From NCBI GenBank assembly GCA_023399035.1, contig JAEWQX010000087.1:1-12728 (forward strand): a stretch of DNA of 12,728 bases, written 5' to 3'. A program made the position numbers and the translations under genes. Positions 6,674 through 12,728 of the stretch are shown here, one piece after another (position 1 is the first letter of the stretch; each line of letters begins with the position of its first letter). Origin of the DNA: Bacillota bacterium. Its GTDB lineage: Bacteria > Bacillota > Clostridia > Clostridiales > Clostridiaceae. The notes under the pieces were generated by a model, which was not told where the DNA came from, searched no databases, and saw only the letters and a program-made list of their open reading frames with translations.

Positions 6674-8029
6674 ATGAGAAGAGGAAGCGACTTACAAGTT
6701 AAAATAGAAAGATTACAATTTCCATCAACAGGAATAGGTCATGCAGAAGATAAAATAATATATGTAAAGAATGCATTTCCTGGGCAATTAGTAACAGGAA
6801 GAGTCAAAAAGAAAAGAGAACAATATGCTGAACTTAAATTACTTAATGTAGATGAGAAAGCAGAATATGAAATAGAAGCACCATGTCCACACTTTGGAGT
6901 ATGTGGAGGATGTTCATCTCAAAGTCTTCCATATGAAAAGCAGTTAGAATTCCTAAGTGACGAAGTTAAGGCATTATTTGATGAAGCAGAAGTTCCAACT
7001 GGGGAGTTTTTAGGAATCCAAGGAAGTCCGACTCAATTCGAATATAGAAATAAGATGGAATTTACATTTGGTGATGAAGAAAAAGGAGCACCTCTTGGAG
7101 TAGGAATGCACATGAGAGGAAAGTCATTTGGAATAGTTACAGTTGATAATTGTAAACTTGTAGATGAAGATTACAGAAAGATAATCAGACTGACTGTAGA
7201 GTATTTCAGAGAACAAAACTTGCCATATTACAGAATAATGAAAGCTGAAGGATACCTAAGACATTTAGTAATAAGAAAAGCTAAGAATACTGGTGAACTT
7301 TTAGTTAACCTTGTTACAACAACTCAAATAGACTTTGATTTAAGTGATTATGTAAAACTATTAAGAGGTCAAAGCTATGATGGAAGATTAGTTTCAATAA
7401 TACATACAGAAAATGATTCTAAATCAGATGCAGTAATACCTGAAAAAGTTAATGTACTTTATGGTAAAGACTACATAAGAGAAGAATTATTAGGATTAGA
7501 ATTTAACATATCACCATTCTCATTCTTCCAGACTAACACAAAGGGAGCAGAACAGCTTTACTCAATGGTTAGAGATTTTATGGGAGACAGTGAAAACAAG
7601 GTAGTATTTGATCTTTACTGTGGAACAGGAACAATAGGTCAGATAGTAGCACCAAAAGCTAAAAAGGTTGTAGGTATAGAGCTTATAGAAGAAGCAGTAG
7701 AAGCAGCAAAAGAAAATGCTAAGCTTAACGGATTAGATAACTGTGAATTCCTGGCAGGTGATGTTGCTGAAATAATTAAGACAGTTAAAGATAAGCCAGA
7801 TATAATAATCTTAGATCCACCAAGAAGCGGAGTACATCCAAAAGCTCTTGATTACGTAATAAAGTTCAATGCTCCAGAAATAATTTATGTTTCTTGTAAT
7901 CCTAAGACTTTAGTTACTGACTTACAGGTATTAACTCAAAAAGGTTACAAAGTGGTTCAAACTAAGGTTAAGGATATGTTCCCTAACACACCTCATGCGG
8001 AGACTGTTGTGAAGCTAATTAAGGAATAG
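6674..8029 (+). CDS. rlmD: 23S rRNA (uracil-5-)-methyltransferase, RlmD/RlmCD type
   Basis: A 451-residue SAM-dependent enzyme that makes 5-methyluridine in 23S rRNA (U1939, and U747 for the dual-specific Gram-positive type). An N-terminal TRAM RNA-binding domain covers about 6-60. Four cysteines fit an iron-sulfur cluster: C71, C77, C80 and C160. The SAM-binding motif is VFDLYCGTGTIG (311-322), with acidic E336 closing the next strand. DPPRSGVHP (381-389) and IIYVSCNPKTL (403-413) complete the signature; C408 is the expected nucleophile. Length is normal. The ATG has AGGAG at 6663-6667, spacer 6 nt. It is likely a single-gene unit, since a strong terminator follows. Whether it modifies one or both uridines cannot be read from the sequence. 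Confidence 0.95.
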   Translation: MRRGSDLQVKIERLQFPSTGIGHAEDKIIYVKNAFPGQLVTGRVKKKREQYAELKLLNVDEKAEYEIEAPCPHFGVCGGCSSQSLPYEKQLEFLSDEVKALFDEAEVPTGEFLGIQGSPTQFEYRNKMEFTFGDEEKGAPLGVGMHMRGKSFGIVTVDNCKLVDEDYRKIIRLTVEYFREQNLPYYRIMKAEGYLRHLVIRKAKNTGELLVNLVTTTQIDFDLSDYVKLLRGQSYDGRLVSIIHTENDSKSDAVIPEKVNVLYGKDYIREELLGLEFNISPFSFFQTNTKGAEQLYSMVRDFMGDSENKVVFDLYCGTGTIGQIVAPKAKKVVGIELIEEAVEAAKENAKLNGLDNCEFLAGDVAEIIKTVKDKPDIIILDPPRSGVHPKALDYVIKFNAPEIIYVSCNPKTLVTDLQVLTQKGYKVVQTKVKDMFPNTPHAETVVKLIKE

Positions 8030-8051
8030 AGCCATTTATAAGGACTTTTTA

Positions 8052-8123
8052 AGGCGGAAAATTGCCGCCTGCCGCCCATTTGTCGACGTAATTTTTAATA
8101 TGTTGACAAGTGGGCATTTTTTT
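8052..8123 (+). terminator. GC-rich double hairpin and intrinsic terminator of the methyltransferase gene
   Basis: A small stem AGGCGG/CCGCCT (8052-8057 with 8065-8070) is followed at once by a 14-bp stem (8074-8087 with 8102-8115, including two G-U pairs, 14-nt loop) and a T7 run at 8117-8123. The second stem plus T run is a strong rho-independent terminator. The first hairpin is an extra element and, with the base of the second, is clearly richer in GC than the surrounding DNA. Confidence 0.9.
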
Positions 8124-8223
8124 ACTGTTTTTGGAGTTTTATTTCTACTACATGGATTAATAAAAGATATTCAATTTATTTAGGTGTATGATTTAATTTA
8201 ATGATAATGCTTTCGCAAATAAA

Positions 8224-8268
8224 TTAGATAATAAAAATTCATAATAGTATAATATAAACTAATAGTAT
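8224..8268 (+). promoter_or_regulatory. Possible promoter and direct repeat before the aldehyde dehydrogenase gene
   Basis: TATAAT at 8248-8253 has TTAGAT (8224-8229) 18 nt upstream, a weak -35. The 9-mer TAATAGTAT occurs twice in the same orientation, at 8242-8250 and 8260-8268, with an 18-nt period, and the first copy overlaps the -10. This could mark a regulator site. The 248-bp gap before the gene shows no reading frame of note. Confidence 0.25.
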
Positions 8269-8371
8269 TATAAGTAAATTGTTTTAGAATCTAGAGTAGA
8301 GATGATTATATCAATACATATTATTGGTAAGAATTAAATAGAGAATTTTGTATAGTAAGAAGGAGAAAAAT

Positions 8372-9775
8372 ATGGTGATTGAAAAAGAATTAAGCTCACA
8401 GGATGTAGAAAAAATTTTAGAGGAACAAAAAAGATATTTTGATACTCAGGTTACAAAAGATCTGGATTTTCGTATTAAACAATTAAAAGTATTAAAAGCT
8501 GGTATTAAAAAATATGAAAAACAAATTATAGAAGCTCTTTATAAGGATCTTGGTAAACATGAAAATGAAGCTTATATGACTGAAGTTGGTTATGAATATC
8601 ATAGTATTTCACAAATGATTAAGAACTTAAAAAAGTGGGCAAAACCAGAAAGAAAATCAACATCTATTATTTCAATGCCTGCAAAAAGCTATATTATAAG
8701 TGAGCCATATGGAGCAGTACTTATTATGTCACCGTATAATTATCCATTTCAACTATTGATAGAGCCACTTATTGGAGCAATTGCAGCAGGAAATACTGTA
8801 GTATTAAAGCCATCTGAAGCAGCTCCCAATATATCAAGAGTTGTAGGTAAAATGATAAACGATATTTTTGAAGAGAAGTATATAGCGTGTGTAGATGGGT
8901 CTATAGAAACAAATACATCATTAATAAATTCAAAATTTGATTATATATTTTTTACAGGAAGTGTTCAGGTAGGAAAAATAGTAATGCAGGCAGCAGCTAA
9001 AAACCTCATTCCAGTTACGCTTGAACTTGGGGGTAAGAGTCCTGTTATAGTAGATGAAAGTGCATACATTAAAGAAGCAGCAAGGAGAATTATATGGGGT
9101 AAAACTTTAAATGCAGGTCAGACTTGCATAGCTCCTGATTATGTACTTGTACATGAATCTGTAAAAGGTGAACTTATTAAAGAAATGAAGAGAGCAATCA
9201 GAGAATTCTTTGGTGATGATATTGAAAAGAGCAGTTCATTTGGACGTATAATTAATGATAAGCATTTTAATAGAATCAAAGCTATGATTGAAAAAGATAA
9301 AGATGGAATTGTGTTTGGTGGACATACTAATGAAAAAACAAGATATATTGAACCAACACTTATTGAAATATCTTCATGGAATGCAGCAACTATGGGGGAA
9401 GAAATATTTGGACCTGTCCTTCCAATCCTAACATATCATAATATTGATAATGCTATTGAAGATATTAATAAACTACCTAAACCACTTGCATTTTATTTAT
9501 TTACTACTAATAGAAATGTAGAGAAAAAGACATTAAGTCAGATATCTTCAGGTAATGCATGTATAAATGATACTATATCTCATATAACAAATTCAAATCT
9601 TCCTTTTGGTGGAGTTGGAAATGCAGGAATGGGTGCATATCATGGGAAAGCAAGTTTTACTACATTTTCACATAGAAAAGGAGTTTTAAGAAAGCCTGCA
9701 AAAATTAATAATACTATTATATATCCACCATTTACTGAAAGACAATTAAATGTGATTAAGAGGTTTTTTAAATAG
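8372..9775 (+). CDS. Aldehyde dehydrogenase, class 3-like, NAD(P)+-dependent
   Basis: Oxidises an aldehyde to the carboxylic acid in the cytoplasm. I start it at the ATG at 8372 (467 residues), which has AAGGAG at 8360-8365 with a 6-nt spacer; an in-frame TTG at 8348 lies upstream of that site and has none of its own. Conserved residues in this numbering: Asn123 in MSPYNYPF, FTGS (194-197) in the cofactor site, Glu218 in LELGGKSP, nucleophile Cys252 in NAGQTC, and EEIFGP (343-348). The absence of a long N-terminal extension, the LPFGGVGNAGMGAYHGK segment (410-426) and the PPFTERQ tail match the class 3/YwdH-like group rather than CoA-acylating dehydrogenases. The gene stands alone, with 248 bp before it. 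Substrate unknown; medium or long aliphatic or aromatic aldehydes are usual for the group. Confidence 0.93.
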   Translation: MVIEKELSSQDVEKILEEQKRYFDTQVTKDLDFRIKQLKVLKAGIKKYEKQIIEALYKDLGKHENEAYMTEVGYEYHSISQMIKNLKKWAKPERKSTSIISMPAKSYIISEPYGAVLIMSPYNYPFQLLIEPLIGAIAAGNTVVLKPSEAAPNISRVVGKMINDIFEEKYIACVDGSIETNTSLINSKFDYIFFTGSVQVGKIVMQAAAKNLIPVTLELGGKSPVIVDESAYIKEAARRIIWGKTLNAGQTCIAPDYVLVHESVKGELIKEMKRAIREFFGDDIEKSSSFGRIINDKHFNRIKAMIEKDKDGIVFGGHTNEKTRYIEPTLIEISSWNAATMGEEIFGPVLPILTYHNIDNAIEDINKLPKPLAFYLFTTNRNVEKKTLSQISSGNACINDTISHITNSNLPFGGVGNAGMGAYHGKASFTTFSHRKGVLRKPAKINNTIIYPPFTERQLNVIKRFFK

Positions 9776-9791
9776 GTTAAACATAGCTGTA

Positions 9792-9869
9792 ATTATAGTT
9801 ATTGCTGCAATATCTATGATATATTATTACAGCATAAATAGAGCAGAGTTAACTATAAATAACTATAAT
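9792..9869. repeat. 12-bp inverted repeat in the spacer after the aldehyde dehydrogenase gene
   Basis: ATTATAGTTATT (9792-9803) and AATAACTATAAT (9858-9869) are exact reverse complements around a 54-nt loop. The loop holds smaller pairings: GCTG (9804-9807) with CAGC (9830-9833), and ATATC (9810-9814) with GATAT (9818-9822). It may be a structured 3' untranslated region. The sequence is very AT-rich, so chance is a real alternative. Confidence 0.35.
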
Positions 9870-9932
9870 ATATTAAAAAGATTTTCAAAAATTGATTTAT
9901 ACTATTGTAAATAAAAATATTATATCTATAAC

Positions 9933-9977
9933 AAATAAGATGTATCATTAGAATTTTTAAAATGATGCATCTTATTT
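9933..9977 (+). terminator. Hairpin between aldehyde dehydrogenase and AraC genes, probable terminator
   Basis: A 17-bp stem with one G-U pair (9933-9949 with 9961-9977) closes an 11-nt loop. It is followed by T-rich but interrupted sequence (ATTATTA), so it could end aldehyde dehydrogenase transcription about 160 nt after the stop. It ends only 27 bp before the annotated AraC start codon, so it may also act as an attenuator or a binding site for that gene. Confidence 0.6.
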
Positions 9978-10004
9978 ATTATTACATATCAATTTAATGG
10001 TATT

Positions 10005-10748
10005 ATGCAGAAGTTCCCTAATCATTTTCATAATCACTATGTTATAGGATTTATTGAAAGCGGAAAGAGGCATTTATCATGTAAAAATAAGGATTACATC
10101 ATTGAGCCTGGAGATTTGATGTTATTTAATCCTAGAGATAATCATGCTTGTGAGCAGGTAGGAGGGTGGGCTTTAGATTATCGGTGCATAAATATTAAGG
10201 AAGAAGTAATGAAGGGATTAATTGATGAGATATGTGGAAAAGAATATCTGCCTGAATTTTTTCAAACAGTTGTATTTCATTGTGAATATGTGCCATTGCT
10301 GAAAGAGGTTCATGAACTTATAATAAAGGAAAGTGTCGATTTTGAAAAAGAAGAGAAACTTTTATTTTTAATAGAACCGTTAATAGATAAGTATGCAAAT
10401 CTAATATGTGAAAGTTACCAGGATAATAATAAATTTATAACAAAAGTTTGTGATTTTATTGAGAAAAATTATTTTAAAGCTATTAAATTAGATGAACTAA
10501 GTGAAATTGCAGATATGAATAAATATTCTCTACTAAGAGCATTTACAAAAACAAGGGGGATAACACCTTATCAGTATCTTCAGACAATAAGGATAGATAA
10601 AGCAAAAGGATTTCTTGAGGATGGACAAGAGGTAATAGATGTTGCATTAAAAACAGGATTTACAGATCAGAGTCATTTCACAAATTTCTTTAAGAAGTTT
10701 ATTGGCATAACTCCTGGACAATATCGTGATATATTCAAGGAACATTAG
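10005..10748 (+). CDS. AraC-family transcriptional regulator, possibly 5'-truncated
   Basis: A 247-residue regulator: an N-terminal cupin-type sensing domain (about 1-130, with the histidines of FPNHFHNHY at 7, 9 and 11, and EPGDLMLFNPRDNHAC at 34-49) and a C-terminal AraC DNA-binding domain (about 145-245) with two helix-turn-helix units near 163-183 and 210-232 and the closing ITPGQYR. The ATG at 10005 has no good ribosome binding site. The same frame is open back to a TGA at 9963-9965 and upstream codons read TYQFNGI, which looks like a natural continuation of the cupin domain, but they contain no ATG, GTG or TTG start. The family usually has some 15-30 residues before the HxH motif, so the true start may be lost or non-standard. 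A transporter gene begins 9 bp downstream and is its likely target. The inducer is unknown. Confidence 0.8.
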   Translation: MQKFPNHFHNHYVIGFIESGKRHLSCKNKDYIIEPGDLMLFNPRDNHACEQVGGWALDYRCINIKEEVMKGLIDEICGKEYLPEFFQTVVFHCEYVPLLKEVHELIIKESVDFEKEEKLLFLIEPLIDKYANLICESYQDNNKFITKVCDFIEKNYFKAIKLDELSEIADMNKYSLLRAFTKTRGITPYQYLQTIRIDKAKGFLEDGQEVIDVALKTGFTDQSHFTNFFKKFIGITPGQYRDIFKEH

Positions 10749-10757
10749 GGGGATTAT

Positions 10758-11689
10758 ATGAAGTCAGATAAAATATTAAATGGACACTTATCAGCATTGT
10801 TAACTATTATAATATGGGGGACAACCTTTATATCAACTAAGATACTTCTAAAGATTTTTAGTCCTGTTGAAATTTTATTTTTAAGATTTTCAATTGGATT
10901 TATTACTTTACTTATGGTATATCCTCATAAATTAAAGATTAAAGAAAAAAACAAGAAATATATTTTTTAAGTGCAGGATTATGTGGTGTTACACTATATT
11001 TCTTATTTGAAAATATAGCATTGATATATACTCAGGCATCTAATGTTGGAGTAATAATTTCTATTGCACCATTTTTCACAGCAATTTTAGTTCACTTAAT
11101 TTTGAAAAATGAAGAATTAACTAAACAATTTATTATAGGTTTTATTGCAGCTATAATAGGGATAATACTAATAAGTTTTAATGGAAGTTTTATATTAAAA
11201 ATGAATCCTATTGGAGATATATTAGCAATACTTGCAGCAATTATGTGGGCATTTTATTCTGTAATAACAAAGAAAATAAGTTCATTTGGATATAATGTTA
11301 TTCAAACTACAAGAAGGATTTTCTTTTATGGTTTGTTATTTATGATACCAGTATTATTTGTATCAAAAATTGAAATACATTTGCAGGAATTTTATAATTT
11401 ATCAGTAATATTTAATTTGGGATATCTTGGGTTTGGGGCATCGGCATTATGCTTTGTTACGTGGAATTTTTCGGTGAAAGTTTTATGCGCTGTAAAAACA
11501 AGTGTTTATATATATCTTGTTCCTGTTATTACAGTAGTAACATCTATAATAATTTTAAATGAAGAAATAACTATAGTATCAGCTTTTGGAATAGCACTTA
11601 TCTTAACAGGTTTGATAATTTCAGAAAGAAAGTTTAATATTAAGAAGAAGGATGGATATAAGGGAAATGAAATATGTAATGATGATTGA
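10758..11689 (+). pseudogene. EamA/DMT-family transporter broken by a frameshift
   Basis: Two frames together encode one drug/metabolite-family exporter. The first part runs from the ATG at 10758 (AGGGGGAT site at 10747-10754) for 70 residues to TAA at 10968-10970. The second part continues in the -1 frame from about 10967 to a stop at 11689. Joining them at the T6 run (10963-10968), as if one T were missing, gives about 310 residues, the usual EamA length, with ten hydrophobic segments and the typical WGTTF and LRF motifs early on. Residues across the junction read KKYIFLSAGLCGVTLYF, a natural continuation. An internal ATG at 11021 could give only a truncated protein. The gene lies 9 bp after the AraC regulator. 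The break may be a true mutation, slippage at the T run, or a sequencing error. Substrate unknown. Confidence 0.85.
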
Positions 11690-11752
11690 TGTTAACTAGC
11701 TTGATGGAAGTATTATGATACTAGGATAGAATAAAATATATAGTAGATTTTT

Positions 11753-11826
11753 AACACTCAGCAGAATGAACTGTCTCCTTTCAAGTAGACATAGGGCAGT
11801 TAAGAGAAAGGACTGAGTGTTTTATT
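11753..11826 (+). terminator. Structured terminator-like element after the EamA gene
   Basis: AACACTCAG (11753-11761) pairs exactly with CTGAGTGTT (11813-11821), followed by TTTATTATT. The 51-nt loop has alternative pairings: TGTCT (11772-11776) with AGACA (11787-11791); AACTGTCT (11769-11776) with GGGCAGTT (11794-11801, two G-U pairs); and TCCTTTC (11776-11782) with GAAAGGA (11806-11812). These overlap and cannot all form together. The outer stem and T-rich tail fit an intrinsic terminator for the AraC/EamA unit. Confidence 0.55.
11767..11801. mobile_element. Possible insertion-sequence end remnant (IS3/IS150-like)
   Basis: The stretch beginning TGAACTGTCTCCTTTCAAGT and continuing AGACA resembles the terminal repeats of IS3-family (IS150-group) elements, which commonly start TGnACTGnCCCC and carry an AGACA-like motif about 20 bp in. 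No transposase gene or second end is in the window, so at most this is a solo end or a small derived repeat. The resemblance is from memory of the family pattern. Confidence 0.25.
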
Positions 11827-11933
11827 ATTGAGGCATAAATTTGACTTAATTAAAAAAAATTCTTAAAATATAGATAGTACGATTACAAAATGGGAATATA
11901 TACATTAAATATATAGAGAAAAGGGTGAACAAA

Positions 11934-12599
11934 ATGAAAAGGTTTATAAAAGTTAGTATAGCTATTATGCTTATGATTCCTGCACTTCTTATAGGATGTG
12001 GAAATTCATCAGTAAGCAACGATAGCAACAGTAAATCTATTACAGATGAAAGTACAGAAGACAATTCAATAGAATCTACAGAAAATTTACCTATAGCAAC
12101 AATAGAAGTAGAAGGCTATGGGATAATAAAGGCAGAATTATATCCGGAAATAGCGCCTAATACAGTAAATAATTTTATTTATCTGGCAAACAGTGGATTT
12201 TATGATAATTTAACTTTCCACAGAGTTATTAAGGATTTCATGATTCAGGGAGGGGATCCTAATGGAAATGGAACAGGAGGACCTGGATATAGTATAGAAG
12301 GAGAATTCACATCAAACGGTATTGCGAATAGTTTAAAGCATACTGAAGGTGTATTGTCTATGGCAAGAGCACAGGATCCTAATAGTGCAGGAAGCCAGTT
12401 TTTTATTATGACAAAGGCAGCATCTCATCTTGATGGGGAGTATGCAAGCTTTGGAAAAGTGATAAATGGTATGGATGTTGTTCATGAAATAGAAAATGTT
12501 AAAACAGGTTCTAATGATAAACCAAAAGAGGATATTGTAATAAAGTCAATAAACGTAGATACAAAAGGTGTTGACTATTCAGAACCTGAAAAGAAATAA
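11934..12599 (+). CDS. Lipoprotein cyclophilin-type peptidyl-prolyl cis-trans isomerase
   Basis: A 221-residue secreted foldase that speeds proline isomerisation in proteins outside the membrane. I use the ATG at 11934, since AAGGGTGA (11921-11928) is its ribosome binding site; the in-frame GTG at 11925 lies within that site. Residues 1-21 are a lipoprotein signal with lipobox LIGC and lipidated Cys22, then a Ser/Asp/Glu-rich linker to about 52. The cyclophilin domain covers about 55-208: NTVNNF (76-81), FHRVIKDFMIQGGDPNGNGT (95-114) with catalytic Arg97 and Gln105, SMARAQDPNSAGSQFFI (142-158), and HLDGEYASFGKV (165-176). Length and motifs are normal for clostridial lipid-anchored cyclophilins. 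It is a single gene between two terminators. Clients are unknown. Confidence 0.94.
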   Translation: MKRFIKVSIAIMLMIPALLIGCGNSSVSNDSNSKSITDESTEDNSIESTENLPIATIEVEGYGIIKAELYPEIAPNTVNNFIYLANSGFYDNLTFHRVIKDFMIQGGDPNGNGTGGPGYSIEGEFTSNGIANSLKHTEGVLSMARAQDPNSAGSQFFIMTKAASHLDGEYASFGKVINGMDVVHEIENVKTGSNDKPKEDIVIKSINVDTKGVDYSEPEKK

Positions 12600-12651
12600 A
12601 ACAAGAGAAATTGACAATGCAATTTAGTTGAGAATATGAAATATATAGAAG

Positions 12652-12686
12652 AGAATTGAGTTAATAAAAATAGCTCAATTCTTTTT
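12652..12686 (+). terminator. Intrinsic terminator of the cyclophilin gene
   Basis: A 12-bp stem with one G-U pair (12652-12663 with 12671-12682) closes a 7-nt A-rich loop and is followed by a T run (12682-12686) then GTTATA. It lies about 52 nt after the cyclophilin stop. No further gene is seen to the right edge. Confidence 0.88.
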
Positions 12687-12728
12687 GTTATATATAAGAA
12701 TAATTTTACATAACTATTAATATAAGTA

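Noticed and set aside
10962..10970. Programmed -1 frameshifting in the EamA gene
   Set aside because: The T6 run is not in the phase needed for a standard X XXY YYZ slippery heptamer, I see no clear stimulatory structure, and EamA exporters are not known to need one; a mutation or sequencing error is simpler.
11846..12064. 72-codon - strand frame over the cyclophilin 5' end
   Set aside because: It is antisense to the lipoprotein signal peptide and has no start signals of its own.
1..12728. CRISPR array, tRNA/rRNA, prophage or defence genes
   Set aside because: I see no regularly spaced direct repeats, no clover-leaf or rRNA sequence, and no phage, toxin-antitoxin or nuclease families in any frame.

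Overview
The window is AT-rich DNA from a low-GC Gram-positive anaerobe, most likely a Clostridium sensu stricto species (butyricum/beijerinckii-like). That rests on A/T-biased codon use, strong AGGAGG-type ribosome binding sites, TTG as well as ATG starts, lipobox lipoproteins, and families typical of clostridia. The genus is an inference from style and family content, not from a marker gene.

Layout. Positions 1-168 hold the 3' end of an unrecognised gene. Positions 439-2649 form a two-gene + strand unit: a LytR-CpsA-Psr (LCP) envelope protein and an RluA-family pseudouridine synthase. A perfect bidirectional terminator at 2712-2766 separates it from a convergent D-Ala-D-Ala carboxypeptidase on the - strand (2836-4077). 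That gene is divergent from a ComEA-like DNA-binding protein (4223-4918). A 485-bp non-coding gap follows, then an unknown lipoprotein and a small acidic RDD-like membrane protein in tandem (5404-6533). Next is a 23S rRNA uracil-5 methyltransferase of the RlmD/RlmCD type (6674-8029) with its own GC-rich terminator.

The last third is more accessory: a class-3-type aldehyde dehydrogenase (8372-9775), an AraC-family regulator with a doubtful 5' end (10005-10748), an EamA/DMT transporter broken by a -1 frameshift at a T6 run (10758-11689), a structured spacer resembling an IS3-type element end, and a lipoprotein cyclophilin (11934-12599) with its own terminator.

How the genes fit. Several products act at the cell envelope: the LCP protein (probable glycopolymer attachment), the carboxypeptidase (peptidoglycan trimming), membrane-anchored ComEA (DNA binding during uptake), and two lipoproteins, one a probable extracytoplasmic foldase. 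Two genes modify RNA. The AraC regulator and EamA exporter are 9 bp apart and are probably a regulator-target pair, with the exporter now disrupted. I see no defence island, CRISPR array, prophage, tRNA or rRNA. No clearly novel multi-gene system is evident; the most open items are the unknown lipoprotein/RDD-like pair with its long leader region, the 21-bp hairpin before the LCP gene, and the frameshifted exporter.
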